A stretch of 48,555 nt of DNA from an uncultured Bacteroidales bacterium (GTDB taxonomy: Bacteria; Bacteroidota; Bacteroidia; Bacteroidales; UBA932): NCBI GenBank assembly GCA_944326225.1, contig CALVDI010000011.1, positions 1-48,555 of the forward strand, read 5' to 3'. A model generated the notes under the pieces. That model ran no database searches, was not told the DNA's origin, and saw only the letters and a list, made by a program, of their open reading frames with translations. Shown in pieces: positions 29,242-37,560 of the stretch (the first letter of the stretch is position 1; every line of letters starts with the position of its first letter). The position numbers and the translations under genes are program-made.

Positions 29242-30486
29242 ATGGTAAAAGTAAAACCTTTCGCAGCTATCCGCCCTCCCAAGGCCATCGTAAAGGAAGT
29301 GGCCGCCCGTCCGTACGACGTGCTCAACTCCCAGGAAGCCAAGGCTGAGGCAGGCGAGAAGTCCCTCCTTCACATCACCAAGCCCGAGATCGACTTCGAC
29401 CCCATCATCGACGAGCACTCACAGCAGGCCTATGACAAGGCTGTCGAGAACTTCAAGAAATGGCAGGAAAAAGGCTGGCTCGTGCAGGACAAGAAGGAGT
29501 GCTACTATGTCTACGCCCAGACCATGAACGGCCGTACCCAGTACGGTATCGTGCTCTGTGCCAACGTTGAGGACTACATGACAGGTAAGATCAAGAAACA
29601 CGAGCTCACCCGCAAGGACAAGGAAGAGGACCGTATGATCCACGTCCGTATCCAGAATGCCAACATCGAGCCCGTATTCTTCGCATACCCTGACAATACC
29701 GAGATCAATGCTATCGTGAAGAAATACACTGACGGCAAGCCCGAATATGACTTCGTAGCTGAGGACGACGGTTTTGGACACCATTTCTGGGTAATAGACA
29801 ACGATGAGGACATCAAAAGGATAACAGAGATATTCTCTACCATCCCTGCCTTCTACGTAGCAGACGGTCACCACAGGACCGCCGCAGCTGCTCTCGTAGG
29901 TGAGGAGAAACGCCGTCAGAACCCCAACCACAACGGAACTGAGGAGTACAACTACTTCATGGCAGTGGTATTCCCTGAGAGCCACCTCAAGATCATCGAC
30001 TACAACCGCGTGGTGAAGGACCTCAACGGCCTCACACCCGAGCAGTTCATCCAGAAGCTGGGCGAGGACTTCGAGATCAAGGACATGGGTACCGAGATCT
30101 ACAAGCCCAAGAACCTGCACAACTTCTCGATGTATCTCGGCGGTCACTGGTATTCCCTCACAGCGAAGAAGGGTACCTACGACGACAACGATCCCATCGG
30201 ATGCCTCGACGTGACCATCTGCTCCAACCTTATCTTCGACAAGCTCCTCGACATCAAGGATCTCCGCACTTCGAAGCGTATTGACTTCGTCGGTGGTATC
30301 AGAGGTCTCGGCGAGCTCAAGAAGAGAGTTGACTCGGGTGAGATGGCAGCAGCTTTCGCTCTGTATCCCGTTTCCATGAAGCAGCTTATCAGGATAGCCG
30401 ATACAGGCAACATCATGCCTCCCAAGACTACTTGGTTCGAGCCTAAGCTCAGGAGCGGTCTGGCTATTCACAAGTTGGAGCGGTAG
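29242..30486 (+). CDS. DUF1015-family protein (possible ParB/SerK-like fold)
   Basis: 414 residues, full length for PF06245. Conserved opening VKPFAAIRPPKAIVKEVAARPYDVLN, then YYVYAQTMNGRTQYGIV, and FYVADGHHRTAAAAL with D208-G-H-H-R212. That motif resembles the active-site region of ParB/sulfiredoxin-fold proteins, including the free-serine kinases SerK and SbnI. C-terminal FVGGIRGLGELKKRVDSGEMAAAFALYPVS is also typical. It ends a serC-serA operon in which no serB is seen. A part in serine or phosphoserine metabolism is therefore possible, but the function is unproven. A strong terminator follows. Confidence 0.9.
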   Translation: MVKVKPFAAIRPPKAIVKEVAARPYDVLNSQEAKAEAGEKSLLHITKPEIDFDPIIDEHSQQAYDKAVENFKKWQEKGWLVQDKKECYYVYAQTMNGRTQYGIVLCANVEDYMTGKIKKHELTRKDKEEDRMIHVRIQNANIEPVFFAYPDNTEINAIVKKYTDGKPEYDFVAEDDGFGHHFWVIDNDEDIKRITEIFSTIPAFYVADGHHRTAAAALVGEEKRRQNPNHNGTEEYNYFMAVVFPESHLKIIDYNRVVKDLNGLTPEQFIQKLGEDFEIKDMGTEIYKPKNLHNFSMYLGGHWYSLTAKKGTYDDNDPIGCLDVTICSNLIFDKLLDIKDLRTSKRIDFVGGIRGLGELKKRVDSGEMAAAFALYPVSMKQLIRIADTGNIMPPKTTWFEPKLRSGLAIHKLER

Positions 30487-30510
30487 CGGCTACACACCTT
30501 GGAGTACGTT

Positions 30511-30556
30511 AAAAGAGGCCGCTACGAACAATTGTTCGATTACGGCCTCTTTTTTA
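30511..30556 (+). terminator. Terminator of the serine operon
   Basis: AAAAGAGGCCG pairs with CGGCCTCTTTT, enclosing a second perfect stem CGAACAATTGTTCG (30525-30538), with a T-run after. A nested stem. Confidence 0.85.
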
Positions 30557-30613
30557 TAATGCTCGGGATTGGTTTTATTTACTAATCTCTTAATAATCAA
30601 CTTAATACGATTC

Positions 30614-30655
30614 AAAAAGGTGCCGCGTTTGCATTTAAAACCGCGACACGGCACG
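30614..30655 (+). repeat. Copy 2 of a dispersed hairpin repeat
   Basis: Starts AAAAAGGTGCCGCGTT, identical over 16 bases to the minus-strand copy at 1392-1377. GTGCCG (30620-30625 region) pairs with CGGCAC near 30649-30654, with inner CGCG/TTT...AAA pairing. It lies in the 247-base gap between DUF1015 and the nucleotidyltransferase, which otherwise holds the terminator and no clear -7 box. Confidence 0.5.
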
Positions 30656-30733
30656 TTCTAAACTTAGAAATACCTTATTATCAAGTACTTAACAATATCA
30701 TACGATCCCCGGAAACAGATTAAATTTTCAGCT

Positions 30734-31648
30734 ATGAAACCGACATTAGTAGTATTGGCAGCGGGCATGGGTTCCCGTTACGGTTCCCTGAAACAGATGG
30801 ACGGAGTAGGCCCCAACGGCGAGGCCATCATCGATTACTCTATCTACGACGCAGTACGCGCCGGATTCGGCAAGGTAGTGTTCATAATCCGCCACTCATT
30901 TGAAAAGGCTTTCCGCGAGATATTCACCCCGGAGCACTTCGGAGGCAAGGTTGAGATTGAGTTCGTCTTTCAGGAACTCGAATACCTGCCCGAAGGATTC
31001 TCAGTACCGGAGGGCCGCGAGAAACCCTGGGGTACATGTCACGCCGTAATGATGGCCGCTCCTGTAGTCCGCACTCCTTTCGCCGTCATCAACTCCGATG
31101 ACTTCTACGGCCGTGAAGGCTACACCGTACTGGCCGACTACCTGCGCAGCGTGGACGGACAGACCGGCAAGTACTCCATGGTCGGCTACAATCTGCACAA
31201 CACCCTCTCCGACTACGGCACCGTCTCACGCGGAGAGTGCTCGGTCAATGCTGACGGCAATCTAGTCTCAATCGTTGAGCGCACTGCGATTCAGCGTATG
31301 AAGGACGGCCGCATCATGTACAAGGACGGGGACGGCCTGCACGAGCTGGCAGAAGACACTGTCGTTTCCATGAACCTGTTCGGATTCACCCCGGACTTTT
31401 TCAACGAGTCTGAACGTCTCTTTAAGAAGTTCCTCTCCGACCCGGCCAACATGGCCAACCCCAAGGCCGAGTTCTTCATCCCTCTGTGCGTCAACCAGCT
31501 CATCAACGAGGGCAAGGCCAGCCTCAAAGTACTCAACAGCAATGCCCAGTGGTTCGGCGTAACCTACAAGGAGGACCGCCCCTATGTCGTAAGCCGCATC
31601 CGCCAGCTGATAGACACGGGCATCTACCCTGAACACCTCTGGAGATAA
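30734..31648 (+). CDS. Nucleotidyltransferase (NTP-transferase fold)
   Basis: 304 residues. The GxGxR signature is LAAGMGSRYGSLKQMDGVGPNGE (residues ~8-30), followed by FAVINSDDFYG carrying the metal-binding aspartates and WGTCHAVMMAAP. It should activate a sugar phosphate or similar as a nucleotide conjugate. Related Bacteroidota genes often pair with a phosphotransferase-family kinase; none is next to it here. The sugar is unknown. A terminator lies just beyond the stop, convergent with the hydrogenase gene. Confidence 0.85.
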   Translation: MKPTLVVLAAGMGSRYGSLKQMDGVGPNGEAIIDYSIYDAVRAGFGKVVFIIRHSFEKAFREIFTPEHFGGKVEIEFVFQELEYLPEGFSVPEGREKPWGTCHAVMMAAPVVRTPFAVINSDDFYGREGYTVLADYLRSVDGQTGKYSMVGYNLHNTLSDYGTVSRGECSVNADGNLVSIVERTAIQRMKDGRIMYKDGDGLHELAEDTVVSMNLFGFTPDFFNESERLFKKFLSDPANMANPKAEFFIPLCVNQLINEGKASLKVLNSNAQWFGVTYKEDRPYVVSRIRQLIDTGIYPEHLWR

Positions 31649-31670
31649 CCCCATCCACCGTACCATAAAA

Positions 31671-31707
31671 AGGTCCTGACCGCACATTCGCAGCCAGGAC
31701 CTCGCTT
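31671..31707. terminator. Terminator between nucleotidyltransferase and hydrogenase
   Basis: AGGTCCTG (31671-31678) pairs with CAGGACCT (31695-31702), preceded by AAAA and followed by CGCTTTAT. It sits in a 74-base convergent gap and may serve both strands. Confidence 0.65.
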
Positions 31708-31722
31708 TATACTCTCAAAATA

Positions 31723-33204
31723 TTATTCGGTCTTAGGGGTCTCGCGGCGGGAGGCGTAGGTGTCGTCGATGGTGTCCAGCTCGGTGTTGTACTGTTTCTT
31801 GCCGGCGGCAGCATCGTTGTAGGTGCAGGGGCCGGATATACAGCCGTCCGGACATACCATCATCTCCAGGAACTGGGCCGGAGCCTTCTTGGTCTTCGCG
31901 TAGCTCTTGAGCAGGGCAATGTTCTTCTTGTCCATACCGGCCACCTTGAGGAAGTTGACATTCTCCCCGAGGAATGACTGCACTGCACCGGCGACTCCAC
32001 CGCTCTGTCCGAAAGCGTGAGCCTCCTTGACGGAGAGATATTCCACATGATAAGGCTCTACCTTGTCGAAATCTATCTCATAACCGGAAAAGACGCTTCC
32101 GAGTTCCTCGAATGTCATGACGTAATCCACATTGGGATTCTCCTTGGCCTCCTTACGCTTTGCTATGCACGGGCCGATGAACACCTGCCTGGCATCGGGA
32201 AACTTTTCCTTGATGACCTGGGCACTGTAGTACATCGGAGAGCCGGATGCCGACACGAACGGAGCCATGTCCGGAATATGCTTCCTGACGAGCTGGATAT
32301 ATGAAGGGCAGCAGCTGGTGGTCATGAAAGGCTGACCTTCCTGCAACTTTTCCTTAAGCTCGACAGCCTCGTTGGAGACTGTGAGCATGGCACCCTCGGC
32401 GACCTCTACCACTGCCGAGAATCCGATAGCCTTGATGGCACCGTAAAGTTTCTCCTTAGTGGTATTGAACTGACCGAGGATAGAAGGAGCCACCATAGCC
32501 ACCACGGACTCTCCGTCCTGGATACTGTTCAGCACATCGAAGACCTGAGATATCTCGAATATAGCGCCGAAAGGACATGCGTTCAGGCACTTTCCGCAAT
32601 AGATACACTTGCTCTCATCGATATGCTCCACTCCGTACTCATCCTTGGAAATAGCCTTTACAGGGCAGGCCTCCTCGCAGGGCACGGGAACATATACTAT
32701 AGCATGATAAGGGCAGCTCTGATAGCACTTTCCGCAGTTGATGCAGAGATCGTGATCTATCACAGCCTGACCGTGATTCTTCTTGTCATGGGTGATGGCG
32801 TGCTTGGGACAGTTCATGGAGCAGCTGCGGGCCACACATCCGCGGCAGAGATTGGTAATCTCATAGTTGGTCTTCACGCAAGATGAGCAGGCCTCGTCAA
32901 TCACGCACATGATATTGTCCTTCTGCTCCCTTTCCCTATTGACCACCCGGCGGGCGTAGTCCGACAGAGGGGTCAGCTCGTCCTTCTCGTCGTTCATGTC
33001 GTAACCCAGCAGGGGGAACATCTTATATTTCCAGACTGCTCTCTCCTTATGGACGCAGCATCTGCCCAGCACCTCGGACCTGCGCGGACTCAGCTCTATA
33101 GGCAGCCGGTCTATATCTGTGCATAGTTTGTCCTGTTTCCACTTATTAACCATCATCGCCAGCAGTTTGTGGCGCACGATCATCACATTGTTAGTAAAAG
33201 CCAT
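31723..33204 (-). CDS. Monomeric [FeFe] hydrogenase, probable group B
   Basis: 493 residues. The N-terminus has a cysteine-rich region (C106, C109, C120, C123, C128, C132), then two 4Fe-4S ferredoxin motifs (C154/C157/C160/C164 and C200/C203/C206/C210, with C176 and C180 between). The H-cluster motifs are TTSCCP (C298, C299), IGPC (C346)-AKRKE and MMVCPDGCISGP (C451, C455). The ending CxxGCISGP rather than GGGQP suggests group B, as in gut Bacteroides. It would couple ferredoxin oxidation to hydrogen release in the cytoplasm. The maturases HydE, HydF and HydG are not in this window. It has its own -7 box. Confidence 0.88.
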   Translation of the reverse strand: MAFTNNVMIVRHKLLAMMVNKWKQDKLCTDIDRLPIELSPRRSEVLGRCCVHKERAVWKYKMFPLLGYDMNDEKDELTPLSDYARRVVNREREQKDNIMCVIDEACSSCVKTNYEITNLCRGCVARSCSMNCPKHAITHDKKNHGQAVIDHDLCINCGKCYQSCPYHAIVYVPVPCEEACPVKAISKDEYGVEHIDESKCIYCGKCLNACPFGAIFEISQVFDVLNSIQDGESVVAMVAPSILGQFNTTKEKLYGAIKAIGFSAVVEVAEGAMLTVSNEAVELKEKLQEGQPFMTTSCCPSYIQLVRKHIPDMAPFVSASGSPMYYSAQVIKEKFPDARQVFIGPCIAKRKEAKENPNVDYVMTFEELGSVFSGYEIDFDKVEPYHVEYLSVKEAHAFGQSGGVAGAVQSFLGENVNFLKVAGMDKKNIALLKSYAKTKKAPAQFLEMMVCPDGCISGPCTYNDAAAGKKQYNTELDTIDDTYASRRETPKTE

Positions 33205-33239
33205 AAAATAGGTTATAATATGTTGTTACAAAAACGCTG

Positions 33240-33247
33240 CAAAAGTA
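33240..33247 (-). promoter_or_regulatory. -7 element of the hydrogenase gene
   Basis: TACTTTTG on the minus strand fits TAnnTTTG, 35 bases before ATG 33204. It lies between the glycosyltransferase stop (33259) and the hydrogenase. Confidence 0.5.
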
Positions 33248-33258
33248 ATATAATATCC

Positions 33259-34281
33259 TCAATCTCCAATTTTTCCGTCAGGATATCTGAATCCTTTCAA
33301 TGCCAGGGCCACCATAGTGACTTTCGGGCGCGTCACGGGACATGCCGCTGCAGTCCTGACCACACTCCGGCGCATACTGCGGAAATCCCTGTGAGCCTTG
33401 AGGACAGCCTTGAAAAACGACATTTTTCCCGTCAGAAGATACAGGCAGGCGATAATACCGTCTATGCACATCCTGGATAGCACAATCCGCCCACGGGCGC
33501 CGTCAGGAAGATTCTTGTACATCATCAGCAGATTGTTGCGGAAGTTGAGATACAGCTTGCGGGGCGAGTTGTTGGGCAAAGTCCCTCCCCCGACATGATA
33601 GACCCTGGAAGAAGGTACCGCCCATATCTCCCAGCCGGCAAGCTGAGCCCTCCAGCAGAGGTCTATCTCCTCCATATGCGCGAAAAACGACTCATCCAGC
33701 CCTCCTGACTGCTTCCATAGCTCGGAGCGGACCATAAGAGCGGCACCGGAGGCCCAGAACACTTGGCACGGAGCGTCGTACTGTCCTCTGTCCTCCTCTA
33801 CCTTTGAAAGAATACGGCCCCGGCAGTAAGGGAAATACCACCTGTCCACATATCCGCCGCAGGCTCCGGCATGTTCGAACATCGTCCTGCGGTCATAGCT
33901 GAGAATCTTGGGCGCACATGCTCCGCAGCGTGGATGCGAGTCCATAAAACGCTCCAGTTCCCCGAGCCAGCCGTCCGTAACCTCTATATCCGAATTGAGC
34001 AAAAGAAAGTAGTCAAACTTCGCCCCGGAGCGTTCAATCTCCGCAAAGGCCCGGTTGTAACCTCCCGTAAAGCCATAGTTGCGGTCAAAGCAGATAAGTC
34101 TCACCTCCCCGTCCGGCCACGTCTCCCTGAGCCATTCCACAGACCCGTCCTGAGAACCGTTGTCGGCCACATACAGGACAGAACCGCCTGAAAAGTCAGT
34201 ACGTGACAGTATCTGCGGAATGAATTTCTTCATGAAATCCTTTCCGTTCCAATTGAGTATGACTACCGCAGTTGAGGACAT
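33259..34281 (-). CDS. GT2-family glycosyltransferase (rhamnosyltransferase-like)
   Basis: 340 residues from ATG 34281 (MSSTAVVILNWNGKDF); the frame can begin at a GTG at 34293, directly against the murF stop, which I judge less likely. The GT-A signatures are VVILNWNG, ADNGSQDGS, LLLNSDIEV (the metal-binding NSD) and HMEEIDLCWRAQLAGW. It transfers a sugar from a nucleotide donor, probably onto surface polysaccharide or lipid. A late hydrophobic segment (~270-290) suggests membrane association. It follows murF in an envelope gene run. Confidence 0.85.
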   Translation of the reverse strand: MSSTAVVILNWNGKDFMKKFIPQILSRTDFSGGSVLYVADNGSQDGSVEWLRETWPDGEVRLICFDRNYGFTGGYNRAFAEIERSGAKFDYFLLLNSDIEVTDGWLGELERFMDSHPRCGACAPKILSYDRRTMFEHAGACGGYVDRWYFPYCRGRILSKVEEDRGQYDAPCQVFWASGAALMVRSELWKQSGGLDESFFAHMEEIDLCWRAQLAGWEIWAVPSSRVYHVGGGTLPNNSPRKLYLNFRNNLLMMYKNLPDGARGRIVLSRMCIDGIIACLYLLTGKMSFFKAVLKAHRDFRSMRRSVVRTAAACPVTRPKVTMVALALKGFRYPDGKIGD

Positions 34282-34293
34282 AATCAGCAGCAC

Positions 34294-35625
34294 CTATAAT
34301 AAATCTTTCAGTGAAGGCAGACCGACAGCGTTGGAGCCCTTCATCAATATTGACAGTCCTTCCGCCGGTTCCTTTCCGAGAACCTCACGGGCCTCAACGA
34401 CATCATGGCAGAACCTGAAACGCGCATCCCCAGCCACAGGGCATACAACCGCCGCTTTCTCAAACTCCTCCCCTACGAAGACCGCTCTCTCACAGTCCTT
34501 CATGACCGCCACCCTTTCTATAACCCTCCGGTGCTCGTCCGACGAATCCGGGCCGAGTTCCAGCATCTGCCCCAGAATCACCATCTTGTGAAGAAAGCGC
34601 GAAGCGGAGAAATTGTCCAGCGAGGCCTTCATGCTTGAAGGATTGGCATTGTAGGTGTCCAGCACCAGCAGATTGCGTTCCGTCCGCTCCAGCTGCGAAC
34701 GGAGGTTGGCAGGCACGTATGCCTCCACAGCCGCAGCGGCATCCTTCAAGGCTACGCCGAAATACTGTCCCACGCACATGGCCGCCATCACATTGGGAGC
34801 ATTGTAAGAGCCTATGAGCCTGGTATTGACACGCAGCATTCCGTCTCCGTCCGGCACATCCAGTCTCAGATAAGGCTCTTCGGCAGTCACCGGCAGGATC
34901 TCCACTCCCGCAGACTCCACTCCATAACGTACAGTCCGCAGGTCAGGCCGCTGGGAGGCCATCGCACAGAGATTGTCGTCATCCACATTGAGGAAAGCGG
35001 TATCCGCCGTCCTCTGCAGATAATCATAAAGTTCACCTTTGGCCCTCTTGACTCCGTCGAAAGAGCCGAAGCCCTCTATGTGTGCCTTGCCGACATTGGT
35101 TATAAGTCCGTAATCCGGAAGCGCGATCGAAGCCAGCGCGGCTATCTCCCCAGGATGATTGGCTCCCATCTCCACCACCGCAATCTCAGTCCGCTCCGTA
35201 ATGCGCAGCAAGGTAAGCGGCACTCCGATGTGATTGTTCAGGTTGCCGGCAGTGGCCGTCACGCGGTATTTTGCCGAGAGCACGGAACACAGAAGCTCTT
35301 TCGTGGTGGTCTTGCCGTTGGTCCCGGTCAGGCCGATAACGGGTATGCGGAAACGGGAACGGTGCATCCGGGCCAGAGCCTGCAAAGCCTCCAGAGTGTC
35401 GTCCACAACTATGAACCTGCCGCCGTCGGCAAACCCGCTGTCCCGGGACACCACCGCATACGCCGCGCCCTTGTCCAAGGCCGGCTGAGCGAAACGGTTG
35501 CCGTCAAAATTGTCCCCGCGCAAAGCGAAAAACATCGCTCCGCTCTCTATCCTGCGGCTGTCGGTAGAAACTCCGCTGCTGGAGACAAACGCATCGTACA
35601 GCCTGTTTTCCAATTCTTTATTCAT
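34294..35625 (-). CDS. murF: UDP-MurNAc-tripeptide--D-alanyl-D-alanine ligase
   Basis: 443 residues. The Mur ligase ATP site is G101-TNGKT in GLTGTNGKTTTKELL, with VEMGANHPGEIA and LDTYNANPSSMKASLDNF, the MurF-type central and C-terminal signatures. It adds D-Ala-D-Ala to complete the peptidoglycan precursor in the cytoplasm. It lies outside any mra/mur cluster and between dut (eight-base gap) and a glycosyltransferase. Confidence 0.96.
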   Translation of the reverse strand: MNKELENRLYDAFVSSSGVSTDSRRIESGAMFFALRGDNFDGNRFAQPALDKGAAYAVVSRDSGFADGGRFIVVDDTLEALQALARMHRSRFRIPVIGLTGTNGKTTTKELLCSVLSAKYRVTATAGNLNNHIGVPLTLLRITERTEIAVVEMGANHPGEIAALASIALPDYGLITNVGKAHIEGFGSFDGVKRAKGELYDYLQRTADTAFLNVDDDNLCAMASQRPDLRTVRYGVESAGVEILPVTAEEPYLRLDVPDGDGMLRVNTRLIGSYNAPNVMAAMCVGQYFGVALKDAAAAVEAYVPANLRSQLERTERNLLVLDTYNANPSSMKASLDNFSASRFLHKMVILGQMLELGPDSSDEHRRVIERVAVMKDCERAVFVGEEFEKAAVVCPVAGDARFRFCHDVVEAREVLGKEPAEGLSILMKGSNAVGLPSLKDLL

Positions 35626-35633
35626 ACTCAGGA

Positions 35634-36068
35634 TTATTTTCTTCCTGTAGAGCCGAAGCCGCCCTCTCCCCTCTCACTGGCCTCCAGTACATCTACCTCC
35701 TCCCACTCAACTCTCTCATGACGGGCCACCACCATCTGGGCTATGCGCTCTCCAGGATTGATTACAAAATCCTCTGTCGAAAGGTTCACAAGTATCACCT
35801 TGATCTCCCCACGGTAATCGGCATCTATCGTCCCGGGCGAATTGACAATGGATATGCCGTGCTTCGCGGCCAGTCCGCTGCGGGGCCTCACCTGCGCCTC
35901 GTATCCGGCCGGCAACTCAATATGCAGTCCGGTGGGAATAAGCTGCCTCTCCAGCGGCTTAAGAGTCACCGGTTCAGAGAGAGCTGCCCGAAGGTCCATC
36001 CCCGCTGAAAGGGGAGTTGAATAGGAAGGCAGCCCGAAAGGGGAGTTATTGACTATCTTTACTTTCAT
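35634..36068 (-). CDS. dut: dUTP diphosphatase
   Basis: 144 residues, typical for trimeric dUTPase. Motifs: [47 protein letters not shown], and the C-terminal nucleotide-closing [10 protein letters not shown]. It hydrolyses dUTP to dUMP and pyrophosphate. Its 5' end overlaps the flippase 3' end by 23 bases. Confidence 0.97.
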   Translation of the reverse strand: MKVKIVNNSPFGLPSYSTPLSAGMDLRAALSEPVTLKPLERQLIPTGLHIELPAGYEAQVRPRSGLAAKHGISIVNSPGTIDADYRGEIKVILVNLSTEDFVINPGERIAQMVVARHERVEWEEVDVLEASERGEGGFGSTGRK

Positions 36069-37560
36069 GTCGTCTATATCGTTTTAAATATTTTTCGGAA
36101 AAATAAAGTCCGCCCAGGTACACTCCGATAAGGAGAGTCCGCAGTGCGAGGGTCCATCCGTAAGGAATGGAGTCAGGCAGGGCCATGGCCGCTCCGTACA
36201 GCAGCAGCGCGAAGGCTATGACCAAGAGAATCCGTCCCCACTTATAAGGTATGGGATAAAACCTGTTGCCCAGGACTGTACTGAGCACAAGCATGACAAA
36301 ATAGCTGACGAAATGTCCCCATGCAGCAGCGTGATAGGAATACACCGGCAGGAAACAGATGTTGATGACGGCCGTCACCGCCAGGCCGGCCAGGGTAATG
36401 TATATCGCAAATGAGGATCGGTCAGAGAGCTTGTACCACATGGAGACATTGAAGAGCATACCCATCATCATATAGGCCAGCAGCATCACCGGCACGATAT
36501 CCATACCGGTCCGGAAATCCCGCCCGACTATCAGTTCGATGACATCCAGGTAAAAGACAACACCCAGGAAGATGAGCATACAGAACATCACGAAATACTC
36601 CATGACAGAGGCGTATACCCGCTTGAAATCCTTCTGCCCGGTATTGGAAAAGAAGAACGGCTCGGCCGCGAAACGGAACATCTGCACGAAGAGCGACATG
36701 ATGACCGCCACCTTCACTCCGGCCTGATATATACCGAGATCAGCCCTCCACAGCGAGTCGTCCACGTTGAAGAAACGGAAGAGGATACGGTCCAGAAAAT
36801 CGTTCATGACTCCGGGCAGTCCGGCCACCATCAACGGCAGGGAGTAACGCAGCATCTTCTTAAGAGTGCCGCTGTCGGGAGACAGATGCAGCCTGAGCAG
36901 ATCAGGGATAAAAAGCATGAAGCACACCACGCAGCTCACGACGATGGCGAATATCGGATAGGAGAAATCCGGCACCGCCGGAATCAGTCCCGACAGCAGG
37001 TTGTCCGGATGCGCGGCGGCATATCCGGGATACCAGAGAAACAGCAGCAGATTGGTCCCGGCCTCCGTCAGAATCTTTATCGTCTTGAAAGCGGCGAATC
37101 TCCATGCCTTTGACTCACACCTGAGCCGGGCGAAGAGTATCGCGGTGAAGCAGTCGGAGAAAAGAATTATTCCTATATAGATGTAGAGGTTCCAGTACCC
37201 TCCGTACCCCATCCTCACGGCCAGGTCCTTGCCGAACAGAATCATCAGCAGCAGGAAGACCGCCGATACAGCGGATACTGCCAGAAGAGCACTGGAGAAG
37301 ACTTTCCTGGGCTCATATCCTTCCTTGTTGGCGAAACGGAAACAGCCGGTCTCCAGGCCCAGGGTCAGCAGCACCTGAAACACCGCAATATAAGACATGA
37401 ACTCCGTCAGGACTCCGTAATCCGAAGTGGAAAGCGTATAGGTGTACAGAGGCAGCAGCATATAGTTCAGGAAACGGGCCACGATGGTGCTCGTCCCGTA
37501 GATTGCCGTCTGCCCGGCCAGCTTACCCAATATCTGTCTCATTCCCATAGCACGCCGCAT
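36046..37560 (-). CDS. Polysaccharide flippase-type membrane protein
   Basis: 504 residues with about 14 predicted membrane helices, as in the MOP superfamily (Wzx, MurJ-like). The opening [27 protein letters not shown] is typical of Bacteroidota oligosaccharide flippases. It would move lipid-linked sugars across the inner membrane. Three ATGs occur at the start (37560, 37548, 37542); the third, [12 protein letters not shown], best matches the family, so the true start may be 37542. Its start abuts the patatin stop. Substrate unknown. Confidence 0.82.
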   Translation of the reverse strand: MRRAMGMRQILGKLAGQTAIYGTSTIVARFLNYMLLPLYTYTLSTSDYGVLTEFMSYIAVFQVLLTLGLETGCFRFANKEGYEPRKVFSSALLAVSAVSAVFLLLMILFGKDLAVRMGYGGYWNLYIYIGIILFSDCFTAILFARLRCESKAWRFAAFKTIKILTEAGTNLLLFLWYPGYAAAHPDNLLSGLIPAVPDFSYPIFAIVVSCVVCFMLFIPDLLRLHLSPDSGTLKKMLRYSLPLMVAGLPGVMNDFLDRILFRFFNVDDSLWRADLGIYQAGVKVAVIMSLFVQMFRFAAEPFFFSNTGQKDFKRVYASVMEYFVMFCMLIFLGVVFYLDVIELIVGRDFRTGMDIVPVMLLAYMMMGMLFNVSMWYKLSDRSSFAIYITLAGLAVTAVINICFLPVYSYHAAAWGHFVSYFVMLVLSTVLGNRFYPIPYKWGRILLVIAFALLLYGAAMALPDSIPYGWTLALRTLLIGVYLGGLYFSEKYLKRYRRHESKDSQ

